Made by a program: the position numbers and the translations under genes. Of a stretch of 64,000 bases of DNA, positions 1 through 10,090 are shown one piece after another. The DNA lies in assembly GCA_036172665.1 (NCBI GenBank), contig CM069874.1, positions 55,596,707 to 55,660,706 on the forward strand, read 5' to 3'. Source of the stretch: Prosopocoilus inquinatus. Lineage: Eukaryota; Arthropoda; Insecta; Coleoptera; Lucanidae. Within the stretch, counting starts at the first letter, position 1. The number at the start of each line of letters is the position of its first letter. Under the pieces are notes generated by a model. The model did no database searches. It was not told where the DNA came from and saw only the letters and a program-made list of their open reading frames with translations.

Positions 1-1059
1 GAATAAATTAAAGGTTTTAATTAACGAAAACCTGCAATGGAATCAGAAGCGTAAAATCTATCTGCAATCCGGAAGTTTGTATTTTCTGTTTTAGAAAAAG
101 GTGTTAATTATAACAAAACACATTCGATTTCTCATCTCACGCTAGACTTTATAATCATGGATATGAAAACATGAAACTAAATATTTTTGCACACATCTTC
201 TTTCGCGCATTAAAAAACACTTTCGTTTCGGAATATAAAATTAATGATGCCATTCAAAGTGTAATGTGGAGGAGTCATTTTTAACACATAACTCTGACTT
301 TTATGCCATAATAGGAACATTCGACCAAATATTAGGTAGGTATCTACATATTTTGAATTATATTAAAATTTACTGTTGCCTCACGGATATATCATTCGCC
401 GAAGAATGGAATTCTTACCTTGTTATTACGACAGAAACTTATGTAAGATGTACGCATACACGTCTGTCGTAAACGGCTTACGTAATTTTTTAATATTTGA
501 AGGAGAAAATTTTTCGGTTAGTAGGGCGTAAATATTTTATAGTTTCACTGACATATTTATCTGTTTATTCTCTTAGTAACAATTATAAAAATAATTGGTC
601 CTATGAGAATAAAGTAAAGATTAAAGTTTAACTACGACTGAGGAAACGGACCTTAGGCCGAGTTTTTCCATTACAGTTTAACTTTAAAACTTCGTTTTAT
701 CTCTATAGTAACAATTGTAATAATAATTCTCTACCCCAGAGGTAAAGGACACGATATCACAAAATAGCGACTGTACAATTGAAAAATTCATCAAGCGGGT
801 TTTAATTTTTTGATGGAAGAAGATGGAGCGAAAAAGGGATGACTTCAAAACAGATGGAAGTCTTACAGATGATGGTTGTGAAGTTATAATGTTTTGCATG
901 CAGGGTGCTGCATTTTGAAACGCAACACGGGAAATTTCATGTTAATTTAAGAGTGCTCGAATATTGGCTTCTCTAATTATTTTACAGCAAAATTTCATAT
1001 AGGTTTTTTAAAGCATTTTTCTAGATGAATCTGTCTGAAATTTGAGAATTTTTCATTAG
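1..1059. other. Gene-free AT-rich sequence
   Basis: No recognisable coding region or structured repeat was seen. The short open frames (for example 266-472 and 684-899) are low-complexity and match no family I know. Confidence 0.5.
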
Positions 1060-1112
1060 CGGTTTAAAATCTGGCAAATCGTTCGGATTCCGGTGGAGTT
1101 ACCCGAGCTACT

Positions 1113-1162
1113 GTTCTGCTGATGAGGTCTCAATTAGGGCCGAAGTAGCGTTATATAGAGGA
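1113..1162 (+). ncRNA. Degenerate hammerhead ribozyme, copy A
   Basis: The conserved CTGATGA box is at 1119-1125 and GAA at 1142-1144, separated by a stem II of changed sequence around the same AATTA loop. The base after GAA, normally an A pairing with the U next to the cleavage site, is G (1145). The stem I strands (1113-1118 and the region after 1156) no longer pair fully. Probably inactive. Confidence 0.6.
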
Positions 1163-1379
1163 TGTTTGAAGGCCCCACTACAATCTGAGCAGACTTGCTT
1201 CAGGTAACATTGTGTTGGCACGCATTGGCCGCTTTGTGCATTATAGCTTACTAGACAGCAGTACAATTGCCATTTGCTATAAAATTCCGCACGCCTTAAG
1301 CTGTTGTCTACTATTACTGGGCTCACCGGTTTAAAGTCTGGCAAGTCGTTCGGATAGCAGTGGAGTTTCTCGAGCTACT

Positions 1380-1428
1380 CTTCTGCTGATGAGGCCCCAA
1401 TTAGGGCCGAAATAGCGTTATACAGAGG
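1380..1428 (+). ncRNA. Intact type I hammerhead self-cleaving ribozyme, copy B
   Basis: All hammerhead parts are present in order. Stem I is CTTCTG (1380-1385) with CAGAGG (1423-1428). The core CTGATGA is 1386-1392. Stem II is GGCCC (1393-1397) with GGGCC (1404-1408) around loop CAATTA. GAA is 1409-1411. Stem III is a 3-bp ATA (1412-1414)/TAT (1419-1421) helix around GCGT. The predicted cleavage follows A1422 (context UA before the cut, obeying the UH rule). Beyond an internal loop, GAGC (1372-1375) can pair with GCTC (1439-1442), extending stem I and providing the kind of internal loop that docks with loop II in type I hammerheads. The very short stem III is as described for Penelope-like and animal retrozyme hammerheads. 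Activity is inferred, not shown. Confidence 0.85.
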
Positions 1429-1494
1429 ATGCTTGAGGGCTCTGCAGCAATCTGAGCAGACTTGCTTCAGCGTAAAACTCTGGAGGTTATTTCG

Positions 1495-1794
1495 ATTAGT
1501 ACTATGAAATGCCTGCGCCACTGCTTCACGTAGTTTTTCGTTGTTGTTATAATGAATAGTTTAAACAGCGACATCCCTGTTGCTGTTATAGTTGAAACAA
1601 CTAATATTTTTTATTATACCTGCAAATAAGTTATCGTTTGAATCATTGTTTTAATAATAGGGTAATAGTTGTTAGAAGTAATTGATTTTTATTTCTGTGG
1701 CGTATTAAAAAATGCAAAATACGGTAATAGTTTCAACTATAACAACAATAACAAAATACGTGAAGCGGTGGTACAGGCATTTCATAGTATTAAT
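1495..1794. mobile_element. MITE-like element with ~60-bp terminal inverted repeats
   Basis: Positions about 1495-1556 reappear reverse-complemented at about 1730-1794; both carry ACTATGAAATGCCTG-type termini followed by TGCTTCACGTA-type sequence. A second inverted match (around GTTATAGTTGAAAC, near 1585 and 1730) lies inside. No coding capacity. Confidence 0.65.
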
Positions 1795-3021
1795 GTATAA
1801 GTGTAACCAGGAAGGTCACAAATCGGGGTCAGTTTTGATTAAGAATTAATTATTATTACTTTATTTTTGTTTTTTAAGTAAAAGCAACTTTTATTTTTCC
1901 TCGCTTGCTTGATTTAAAATATGTTTTTTTTGATATTTTTTTTAAATTAAGTATGGGTTGTGACTAGGGATGATATTATATGTGACAGTTGAATTTTATA
2001 CGTTACATGTATAATATGTATATATAAAAGGTGTAAAATGTATTATATGTACATACTTACTTGTCTATGGAATTGTACGTAATCTATAGTTTTATACGGT
2101 ATAAAACTGTAAATGTACGAAATCATGGAGCATTTTGTTTTAACAACAGTGCGAAAATACATTTTTTAGGTCATTTTCTAGTGCAAGTTCCATTTAATTG
2201 GTTGTGTTAAATAACATTCTGTAAATGCAAACATGGAAAGTTGCATCAGTAAGGTGTAAGAGATTTACTAATCTGAATGTATGTTAAATTAAGTTATTAA
2301 ATTATTATAAACAGTAAAAACCTTGATTGTCTGGATTATTGTTTTAAATTGGTAAACATCAAACTTTTTTATGTTTCTTCTAATTACGAAGTTATTAGAC
2401 ATTAAAGTTTTCCTGCGATAATATAGGAAGTACTATTCAGAATTTTCAAATTTTCTAATCATAAAACTGCAAAACTTTGCTGATTTAAGGATATCTCTAT
2501 CTTCACAATAATTCAGTCTAGGACACACTGTATGTATCTATGCAAGTGTGGAGTTACATAAAGTTTCTCTTTCGTTAAAGTTTATTTTCCTTTGTTTACA
2601 CTAAATATTTTGGGTGTTGGGATTATTTAATCAGAAATAACTTCAGTACATCCGTTGTGCAATTAGAGCGACATTGTCCCTGTCTTAAAATGATTCACCG
2701 CTCAAGAAAATTTAGCCCAAAATTCGTTATAAATTGTCAGTTATGTAAGTGGCAAGATAAAGGAAAATAAAAGTAAGGGATCGTAAGTCAGTGTAATGTT
2801 AGCATCGGTGGTGTGAGCTTGTGAAGTGCACCGGTCGAGAAATTAGAATCCAGGTTAGTGTGGGGTTCATTATTTACATAGAGTCTAACGATTTTACACT
2901 GCTATTATCGCTGAATGAACAGCTGGTAACAATTTATCAATCAGATGGTTAAAAAGTCGGTGCAGTCGTTGACTGATACCAGTTAATTGTTTGCTAATCC
3001 ACGTTATGCGGGCGGGTCGTT
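1795..3021. other. Gene-free AT-rich sequence
   Basis: No coding region, RNA gene or clear repeat was recognised. Alternating ATGTAT-rich stretches near 2000-2060 are simple low-complexity sequence. Confidence 0.5.
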
Positions 3022-3600
3022 GCGTGGCATTCCTGAAACCTACTGGGTGCGTTTTCCCCCAGTAGACTGTGAGGAGGGAACCTCGTGCGTTTTCCCTTGG
3101 TTCCATTGCACTACCTATAGCGGGCTATGGTTATCCTAGCCGGGGAATGCTAGTTTGTTTTACAAGTTTGTGATTAGATTCCTGAAACCTACTGGGTGCG
3201 TTTTCCCCCAGTAGACTGTGAGGAGGGAACCTCGTGCGTTTTCCCTTGGTTCCATTGCACTACCTACAGCGGGCTATGGTTATCCTAGCCGGGGAATGCT
3301 AGTTTGTTTTACAAGTTTATGATTAGATTCCTGAAACCTACTGGGTGCGTTTTCCCCCAGTAGACTGTGAGGAGGGAACCTCGTGCGTTTTCCCTTGGTT
3401 CCATTGCACTACCTACAGCGGGCTATGGTTATCCTAGCCGGGGAATGCTAGTCTGTTTTACAAGTTTATGATTAGATTCCTGAAACCTACTGGGTGCGTT
3501 TTCCCCCAGTAGACTGTGAGGAGGGAACCTCGTGCGTTTTCCCTTGGTTCCACTGCACTACCTACAGCGGGCTATGGTTATCCTAGCCGGGGAATGCTAA
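3022..3600. repeat. Four tandem copies of a 149-bp structured repeat
   Basis: The phrase TCCTGAAACCTACTGGG starts at 3031, 3180, 3329 and 3478, an exact 149-bp period; the fourth copy stops after GGGGAATGCTA near 3600. Copies are nearly identical, with few substitutions. Each unit contains three local hairpins: CTACTGGG/CCCAGTAG (8 bp), GGAACC/GGTTCC and GGCTA/TAGCC, enclosed by ATTCC/GGAAT. The loops of the first two hairpins share GTGCGTTTTCCC. The GC content is far higher than in the flanks. The open frame on the minus strand (2894-3106) is a by-product. Function unknown. Confidence 0.85.
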
Positions 3601-6600
3601 TGATAGTTATTTTCTAAGTTGACCCTGCAGAACGTGGAGGTTTGTGCGTTTCTGAACGTAAACTAGTTGATTCACGGTTACCACCATGGAAGCCTGACTT
3701 TAGTTACTGCTGAAAGTTGATTGACTTACATTGATAACCGAAATGGCGTTTCCTGTGTAAAGCGAAGGTTAGCCTAGAGGAGCACATTTATACAAAGAAC
3801 AGTGTTCATTAGCGATATTAGAAGCAGGTGAAGTTGTTGTATAATGGTTGAACCGGCCAGTACATTACATAATGATTAAAGTAATCGGTCTATGAAATTC
3901 TGATTTCGGAAAAATACTTCAGTGGTTCATTTACATAATCCAGCTAGTTAGTCATATAATATTGCTATTCTGTGACAAATAAACAAAAGAAATAAATATT
4001 GATTCAATTTCGCATTTGATTTGAACCGTAGTCTTACACAAGGTGTTGAAAAATTCGTTTGCCAAATTTCTACGGCAAGTAAAGGAAGCCAAAATAAGAA
4101 TTTCTTGTTATATAACTTAGGGTCGAAAATTAAGAATTACTTTTAACACTGTAAACTTGATACTTAATATCGCAGAAACCTAAAGAAATTATTAGCATAC
4201 TAAAACGGTGTAATTAATTGATTATACAGAGGTCGTAAAAGTTCCCGGAATTTGTTTACAGACAATTTTTGATGTTTTGTGTGGTTTTTAAATTCTAAAA
4301 TGTGCTAATTTTATTGAATTTTTCGTCAGATTTTAATCTACAATGTGTTTGTTCAACTCGTTGTTTATTTTGAGTTAAGAGAACTGTGAATCATCAAAAT
4401 GAAGGTAGCACAATTACACAAGATTGTAATGAAGATGATCGACATTGTTCGGACGACGGGTTTTAAGAAATCTGTTGTCTACGACACGGTGAAACAGTGA
4501 CTTAGGGAGACTGTTTGAATCGCCGACCACGATCTGTAAAAGCTACTTAATATTGCAGAAACGATGCGGAGTGAGCCTATAAAGATTAATTTCAAAGCGT
4601 ATCGCGTATAAACAATTTTCACTTTCACATGGCGATTTTTAATTAATTTACTTTAATTTTTTTATGAAAACGTTTTCTTTTTATTGAAGGCGTTATTTCT
4701 AGCTAAACGTGGTCATAGTGATGTAACAGACAATCCCCTTCTCTACAAGCCTATAAAATTTTACAGGTCTTTCATAGTAGTCCGTAAAATATTACAGGTC
4801 TGTTCCCATAATTTATTGTTTACTTGGTTACCATAAAGAACAAAATTAACCTGTAAAATGTCATTTACTAAGACGGTGGAAATAAAAAATTGTTAACATT
4901 CTAAAACGAAATAAATAAATGATCTAAAACAAAATAAATAAATGAAATTTACTGATCTTAGAACTCAGCGTCACTCAGAAATATTGGAAATTTATATTTT
5001 TTTACAAGCTGGCTGTTGAGGTTTTTGCGAAAAAATTTCCTTCCCCATATCAATCAAATTAGGTTAGAGTTAATCTACGGTTACAATGCAAGTGTATGTA
5101 ATGGGCGAAAGTCTAGTTTGACATTTGCGGGATGTGAGTCGAAGTAACTTGTCTTTTTAGGAAGTTTTAACACAGCAAATCTCACCCACACTTATTTACT
5201 GGTTTGAGTCGAATGTAAACCCTTATACAGTGAGAATCTTGTAACGCTGCACATAGACGAAAATTACGTGATCAGATAATACATTTCTGAATCATATAAA
5301 ATTGCACATAGAGGTTTTAACATTACGTTGCTATAGTTACTATTCAATTCTCAATGCTGAATCATTTACAAATTGCACATAGGAAGTATTAAAGAAGGGA
5401 ATAATTGATCTATCCGGAAATTTGGCGGCAAATAACGCAAAGACCTCTGTCAATGAACTTCATCTGAAAATAACGTGCACCTACATTTTTACTTTTTCGG
5501 CGGTTGTATGCATTTTACAATAAATCAAGAGAACAATTTAATTCTATCTGACAAGTCTAAATCAGCAGTGTCATTACTAAAAACGCACGATAACCATGGC
5601 GAAGAAAATAAATTTGGAAATAATAATGTAATAAAGCTTCCATTGATGAATACTATGTGCATTCTTATAAGATTCTCAGTGTATAAGTCGTAGCAGAATT
5701 ACAGCATTTTGACATCACTTTCTCTTAAGAATTTTATCAAGATTTATCTTTTCAAGAATAAGGGAACATACGTTTATTTCAAAAGGCAAGCCGTGATATG
5801 ACAATGACCACATATTTCAAGTCAAGACTTCAAGATTGCCTTTTTTCATAATTTTTCATTGAGAAAGTGTACAGTTAGATATTTTTTTGACAAAGCCTGG
5901 ATTTCATAATATTCTGTTAATATATTTCACATTCCTAGTATTTAGTTTGTTTATTTACGCTTTTTTCTCATTTTCAAATTAAAAATATTAATACTCTCTG
6001 AGGTAATAAGAGTCAAGTTCTTATATTCTTCAGTATTACAGATTATTTGATCTAATTCTGACTTCGTTAATTATACTGGTTGTTTGTTAAACCAAATTTA
6101 TTAAGGCAGACAGTCAGTTTGGCTCAGAATGTATTTTCCTATGATCTCATTATCCCGATATGTGGGCAATAAAAGCCAATTATATTTTTGTTTTAAATAA
6201 ATATATGTATTTTAATTTCTGTTAATGGTATTATAGGAATCGTGCAAATACATTCATTTCGTGTTTCTTAATTGTATAAAACAGTGTAAAATTGTTAAAA
6301 GAATACGCTTTGTTATTTTCTAAATATATTGCTTTCACGTTACCTCTAATATTAATTTCTTTATTTTGTAATAAATTTAATGTCATTTTGTAAATACAGT
6401 AAAACATTTTTTGTACTTTATTTTCTTTCAAATACGTCTTACGACCTATGAATTTATTTAATAATTGGAGATTGTAATATTTAGTTTCTTTCGTCTGCCT
6501 GATAAAAAAATAATTCGAAACTGACGTCAAAATCTGCTGTAGAAATAGCTGCTTTCTTGTTAAACTATCCACGTTTTTATTTTAATTACTAAAACTTAGA

Positions 6601-6677
6601 ATTTTTAATAATATAATTATTTGTGGTTAGCGGTAACAAGTTTTTCTATTTCATCGTAATTAATTATAATTTGTGTT
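3601..6677. other. Gene-free sequence
   Basis: Nothing with convincing coding potential was seen. The 113-codon minus-strand frame at 6231-6572 is Lys/Asn/Phe-rich and reads like translated AT-rich DNA. Short local duplications (for example ATTTTACAGGTCT near 4760 and a variant near 4790) are minor. Confidence 0.5.
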
Positions 6678-7460
6678 ATGGCTTCAGACCCCATGAAAAT
6701 CATTGCCCAATTACTGAAGGAACAGGCTGAAGAACGACAACTGTTAATGAATCTTTTGAAGAGAAACACCACAGATTGTACAGAAATGATCTCACCACGT
6801 CAAACCCAAAATGTGTGTGTAACAAACCCTACAATGTGTACGTTGTTCAGTGCTTCACAAGATCCCTGGGAATCTTACCTTTGTCGAATGAATCAGCATT
6901 TCGAAGCCAATGAAATTACGAATGACAGAAGGAAAAGGGCATTTTTTTTGCCGTGGTTAGGAAAAGAGGCTTTCGATATTCTCCCGCAGAAACTGGGTCC
7001 ACATGAACCACAAGAAGCGAAGTTTCTCAGAATTGTGTGAAATTTTAACAAAACATTATAAAAAGTCAGTACATGTGCTAACATCACGGTACAAATTTCA
7101 TCAGTGTCGAATGAGGCGTGGTCAAACATGTGCTGATTGGAACAGAACTGCAAGGTTTAGCGCAAGACTGAAAGTTTGTTTGTGAAAATGAAGAATACTG
7201 TAAATCATACACTGATCAAATGATACGTGACATTCTTGTTATTCATACGCTGGAAAACAGAGTCCGGACGCAAGCACTTCAGTTTTTGGATCCGTCGTTT
7301 GAAGAAGTTTGTTTGTTTGCTAAAAATTACGAAGAGACAGTGGAAAATCGAAGAACCATAAATGGTGAAGAAACAGCCTGAAATACATGCCATGACAGCT
7401 ACTTACGAAACAAAACGGCATAAAACTGGTAGCAACAAGCGAAAGATAAAGGATCTAAGA
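6678..7460 (+). pseudogene. gag: Ty3/gypsy-type retrotransposon gag remnant, frameshifted
   Basis: The first frame (6678-7040) begins MASDPMKIIAQLLKEQAEER and contains a gag-like core (DPWESYLCRMNQHFEANEI, then FLPWLGKEAFDIL). The homology continues in a second frame from about 7003 (FSELCEILTKHYKK, then RYKFHQCRMRRGQTCADW) and in a third from about 7191 (CKSYTDQMIRDILVIHTLEN) to a TGA at 7379-7381, with Lys/Arg-rich sequence beyond in yet another frame. At least two frameshifts break it. Gag proteins of this class coat retroelement RNA. The order fits the gypsy gag of arthropod elements, recognised from sequence pattern only. The integrase remnant at 9340-10062, on the same strand, may be the other end of the same element. 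Confidence 0.75.
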
Positions 7461-8525
7461 ATATTCGGTACTTGAATCTACGAATATTGTACCGAATTCA
7501 CATCTCTGCCCAAAACCCAGCTGGCGCTAGTGTTGTCCTAACAACCAATCAAATAATTCCATGTTTGACTGAAAGTACAAAAAAATTTAATGTCATTTAT
7601 GTTTGACCTAGGCCGAGTTAAGTGAGCGGTCAAATTGCACAGAATCGTCAAGTCAACGGTCCGACTAAACCCTCTGACCAATCAGCAAGTGAGAAAAGTG
7701 ATCACGTGAACCCTAGTCTGAATATTTCCACCGTTTTTGATGTACATTTGCATAAATGCTTTTAGTGCATTCGTGTTTAGTTTGTTTTCATAATTTGCTG
7801 TACAGCTGTTAGTAAAATTCGTAAAATTTATATCGGGTATCGCTGCACGGGCAAAATTTCACTCCCAGTTACTGCACCGAAAAACTGTCGTGCACAGGTA
7901 AAAATGTTTTAATCCTATTAAAATGTACACAGAAACTGTGTTACTTTAAAAAAAACGGAAAGGAACTGAGAAAACAATACGTTTTACTGCAAATGGTGAC
8001 AATGGTGAAAAATTCAAAGATACCGGCAGATATTCCAATTAACATCATAGATGCATACAAATATCCAGAACTTTTACATGGCCACTCTTTTAAAACAAAG
8101 CTGGATTTACTACATCCTGAAGAAGCGTGGAATTATAACAATAACATAACACTGAAAAGAAAATATGCAGTTGGATATTTGATATACTGGATGTCAAAGA
8201 AATAAGTACATTAATTTTAACCAGTAACAGAAATCGTCAAATTAAACAATTTTTCTCTATATCATTTTTTCCAAATCGCCAATTTTTTTTTTAATTTTTC
8301 TCCCCATAAATGAAAGAGTCCGCTAGTATTGTTCTAATCGCAGGATTCACAGATTGTAAGAATGGGCAGTATTTTCATTTTTTTAAGTTGCTTAGAAACG
8401 GTCGTTGTCAAACGATGACTTTTGAAAATAATTTACTGTCACCTTTGTCAAGCGTCTGAACTGAAATAGCTCTTCTTGTACAATGCCTACATTTTGAAAT
8501 TATGAATGCACTGGTATTGTATTAA
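7461..8525. other. Unassigned sequence inside the retroelement region
   Basis: No family was recognised. A 70-codon frame at 7993-8205 (begins MVTMVKNSKIPADIPINIID) is less low-complexity than its neighbours, but I could not match it to anything and no splice context supports it. Confidence 0.4.
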
Positions 8526-8800
8526 TTTATTAAAAGCAAGGGCATTGCTGCTTCAGCCCAACGCATTTACCTGGAACGATTTCTGAATCGTCGCATTCCG
8601 AATGTTCGCACATTTGTCAGAGTGGTGCAGCTTCTTCGAGATAACGGATCCTTTAAGGCTGCAGCTTACGATCGTGGTCCACAGCGTCCAGACAGTTGCA
8701 GATATTAAGGACGCTAGTTTGGATAGCGTTAAATGTCGATCCAGATTCATTAATAATATACGACAGACTTTAGACATTGCGTCAGGTTTGTTCACGTCAT
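8526..8800 (+). pseudogene. Transposase N-terminal fragment (DUF4817/helix-turn-helix type), broken
   Basis: The frame from 8526 to the stop at 8706-8708 reads ...AASAQRIYLERFLNRRIPN..., then FVRVVQLLRDNGSF and RGPQRP. This is the usual pattern of the DNA-binding N-terminus in mariner-like transposases carrying a DUF4817 domain. The expected continuation (VQTVADIKDASLDSV) is found in another reading frame from about 8678, so there is a frameshift near 8670-8690. No catalytic domain follows. The minus-strand frame over the same bases is a shadow. Confidence 0.6.
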
Positions 8801-8969
8801 CGTTACTAGACAACAGTCACAGCTCTGTAATATTGTATAATCTCCAGTGGCGCACAGTAATATTTTTAGCAAATCTTAACTCGATAACTAGAACGCTCAC
8901 AGAAAAAATGTATTTAAAAAAAAACTGTTATTCTTGACGAGTTTTGTTGTCAGTTTAAAATTAATGTAC

Positions 8970-9308
8970 TGTTACGTTTGTAGGGTTTAAATTAATTTAT
9001 TTAATCGAATAAAACACTCGGTAACAAACTTAACCGTAATTTAATAATGCTTACAATCTAATTTATTTGCAACAATTTATTTTATACACTAAATCTAACT
9101 TCGACGATCGCTAATTGGAACTCGACTGACTCCTGAGTCCACCTCTGCCGATTTTATATTCTACGCTGCCTTCTCGTTTGTTCCATCTTCGAAGATGCTG
9201 GAAAAGTCGAGTTTGTTCGGTCTAGACAACGCGGCGGCTGATGACGCACAATAACGAACCGACTTCTTGACGCCTTCAGTGTGACGTAGTGCTGAGTGGC
9301 GCGCCACA
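8970..9308 (+). mobile_element. Solo LTR, family 1 copy 1, with 4-bp target duplication
   Basis: It begins TGTTACG and ends near GGCGCGCCACA. GTAC flanks it on both sides (8966-8969 and 9309-9312), a 4-bp target duplication as made by Ty3/gypsy integrases. An AATAAA polyadenylation-type motif lies near 9008. It aligns along its length with 39,188-39,507. No internal retroelement sequence is attached directly, so it is read as a recombined solo LTR. Confidence 0.75.
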
Positions 9309-9339
9309 GTACTTATTTCTATGACACGTTGTATGCTAG

Positions 9340-10062
9340 ACGTTATGACAGAGATGAAGAAAATTGGGAATCTATCATTGTAGAACGACGTATTGGAAAA
9401 AACAATGTATGAAGTTAATTGTTCGGGACAAATGAAGATTCGGCACTAGAATCAACTTCGTGCTTGTCATCTTCCTGTAACTATTGAAACCCAAATTAAT
9501 GGTGATTTTACAATTCTCGGTGGTTCTTCTGTTACTGAACTCGCATGCACTTCCCACACCAATTGTATGTACCGAAGATGAGTCATCAAGTTCTTCAAAC
9601 ACACTTCAAGCTCCTTCATCAGAACGTGCTTCCTAAAACACACTTCAAGTTCCATCATCGAAATCTGCCCAATCGCAGAATGAAAGAAAATCCTCGTCTG
9701 TAGTACAAACTGGTCCACAAATCGAAGATCCTGCGACTCGTTCGTCATCACTAAATAATAAGCACAAAGTTTTTTGAATCTTGAACCGGACAGAAATATG
9801 ATGGAAACACACTCAACGTTTCCCTATAGATTTATAGCTTCATCCTGATATATGCTATAAATCTATAGCGAAACGTTGAATGTTTTCCCATCATATTTCT
9901 GTGTGGTTCAAGATTAAAAAAACTTTGTGCTTACAATTTTCATCGGACAAGAACCAACTTCAATTACTAAATAATAAGTTTCTATCGCAACACTCACATG
10001 TGCCTGTACCACGATCAACAAGAAAAGGTCATGTGCCAGACAGATTTATACCTGGTTAGGTA
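9340..10062 (+). pseudogene. pol: Ty3/gypsy integrase C-terminal tail, broken and interrupted
   Basis: The plus strand can be read, with frameshifts, as ENWESIIVERRIGK, then MYEVNCSGQMKIRH-stop-NQLRACHLPVTIE. That resembles the end of gypsy integrases, which carry a Trp-x-x-x-Ile/Val-x-x-Arg pattern followed by ...RRHxxQLR. A Ser/Thr/Pro-rich tail follows (from about 9550) and ends with PVPRSTRKGHVPDRFIPG and a TAG at about 10055. A tail ending in a basic RSTR...PDRF sequence is common in this group. In-frame stops and frame changes make it non-functional. An insertion at 9763-9965 splits the tail between LNNK and the rest. A purine-rich run near 10069-10084 might be the polypurine tract. Confidence 0.6.
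9763..9965. mobile_element. Hairpin insertion with 13-bp target duplication and hammerhead-like relics
   Basis: The 13-bp ACTAAATAATAAG occurs at 9750-9762 and again at 9966-9978, exactly flanking the insert. The insert is mostly an inverted repeat (about 9763-9838 against 9854-9929) plus a 35-bp tail. Each arm contains GCTATAAATCTATAG followed by GAAACGTTGA-type sequence (left arm on the minus strand), matching the hammerhead-like repeat at 29,726-29,767 but with decayed core boxes. A 13-bp duplication points to retroposition and not to cut-and-paste by a mariner enzyme. Confidence 0.75.
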
Positions 10063-10090
10063 TAAAATTAAAGAGAAAGGAAATCTTATG

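Larger units (their letters stand above)
1060..1470 (+). mobile_element. Tandem ~267-bp hammerhead-bearing repeat (retrozyme/Penelope-LTR-like), about 1.5 units
   Basis: Two copies of the same sequence lie head to tail. The segment starting near 1060 is repeated from near 1327, and the segment ending near 1203 is repeated ending at 1470, which gives a period of 267 bp. The period is the same measured between the two CTGATGA boxes (1119 and 1386). Each unit carries a hammerhead ribozyme. Short tandem repeats with one type I hammerhead per unit are typical of animal retrozymes and of pseudo-LTRs of Penelope-like retroelements. No reverse transcriptase is present, so the element is non-autonomous or a fragment. 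A third, single copy lies at 32,849-33,095. Confidence 0.75.

Noticed and set aside
1108..1344. 78-codon minus-strand frame
   Set aside because: Lies wholly in the hammerhead-bearing tandem repeat and is explained by it.
2894..3106. 70-codon minus-strand frame
   Set aside because: Overlaps the first 149-bp repeat unit and is not maintained in the other units.
6231..6572. 113-codon minus-strand frame
   Set aside because: Composition is what AT-rich non-coding DNA gives; no domain, no splice context.
9605..9625. CTGATGA on the minus strand near 9,617 as a hammerhead
   Set aside because: It is within the integrase tail remnant and lacks any helix or GAA box.
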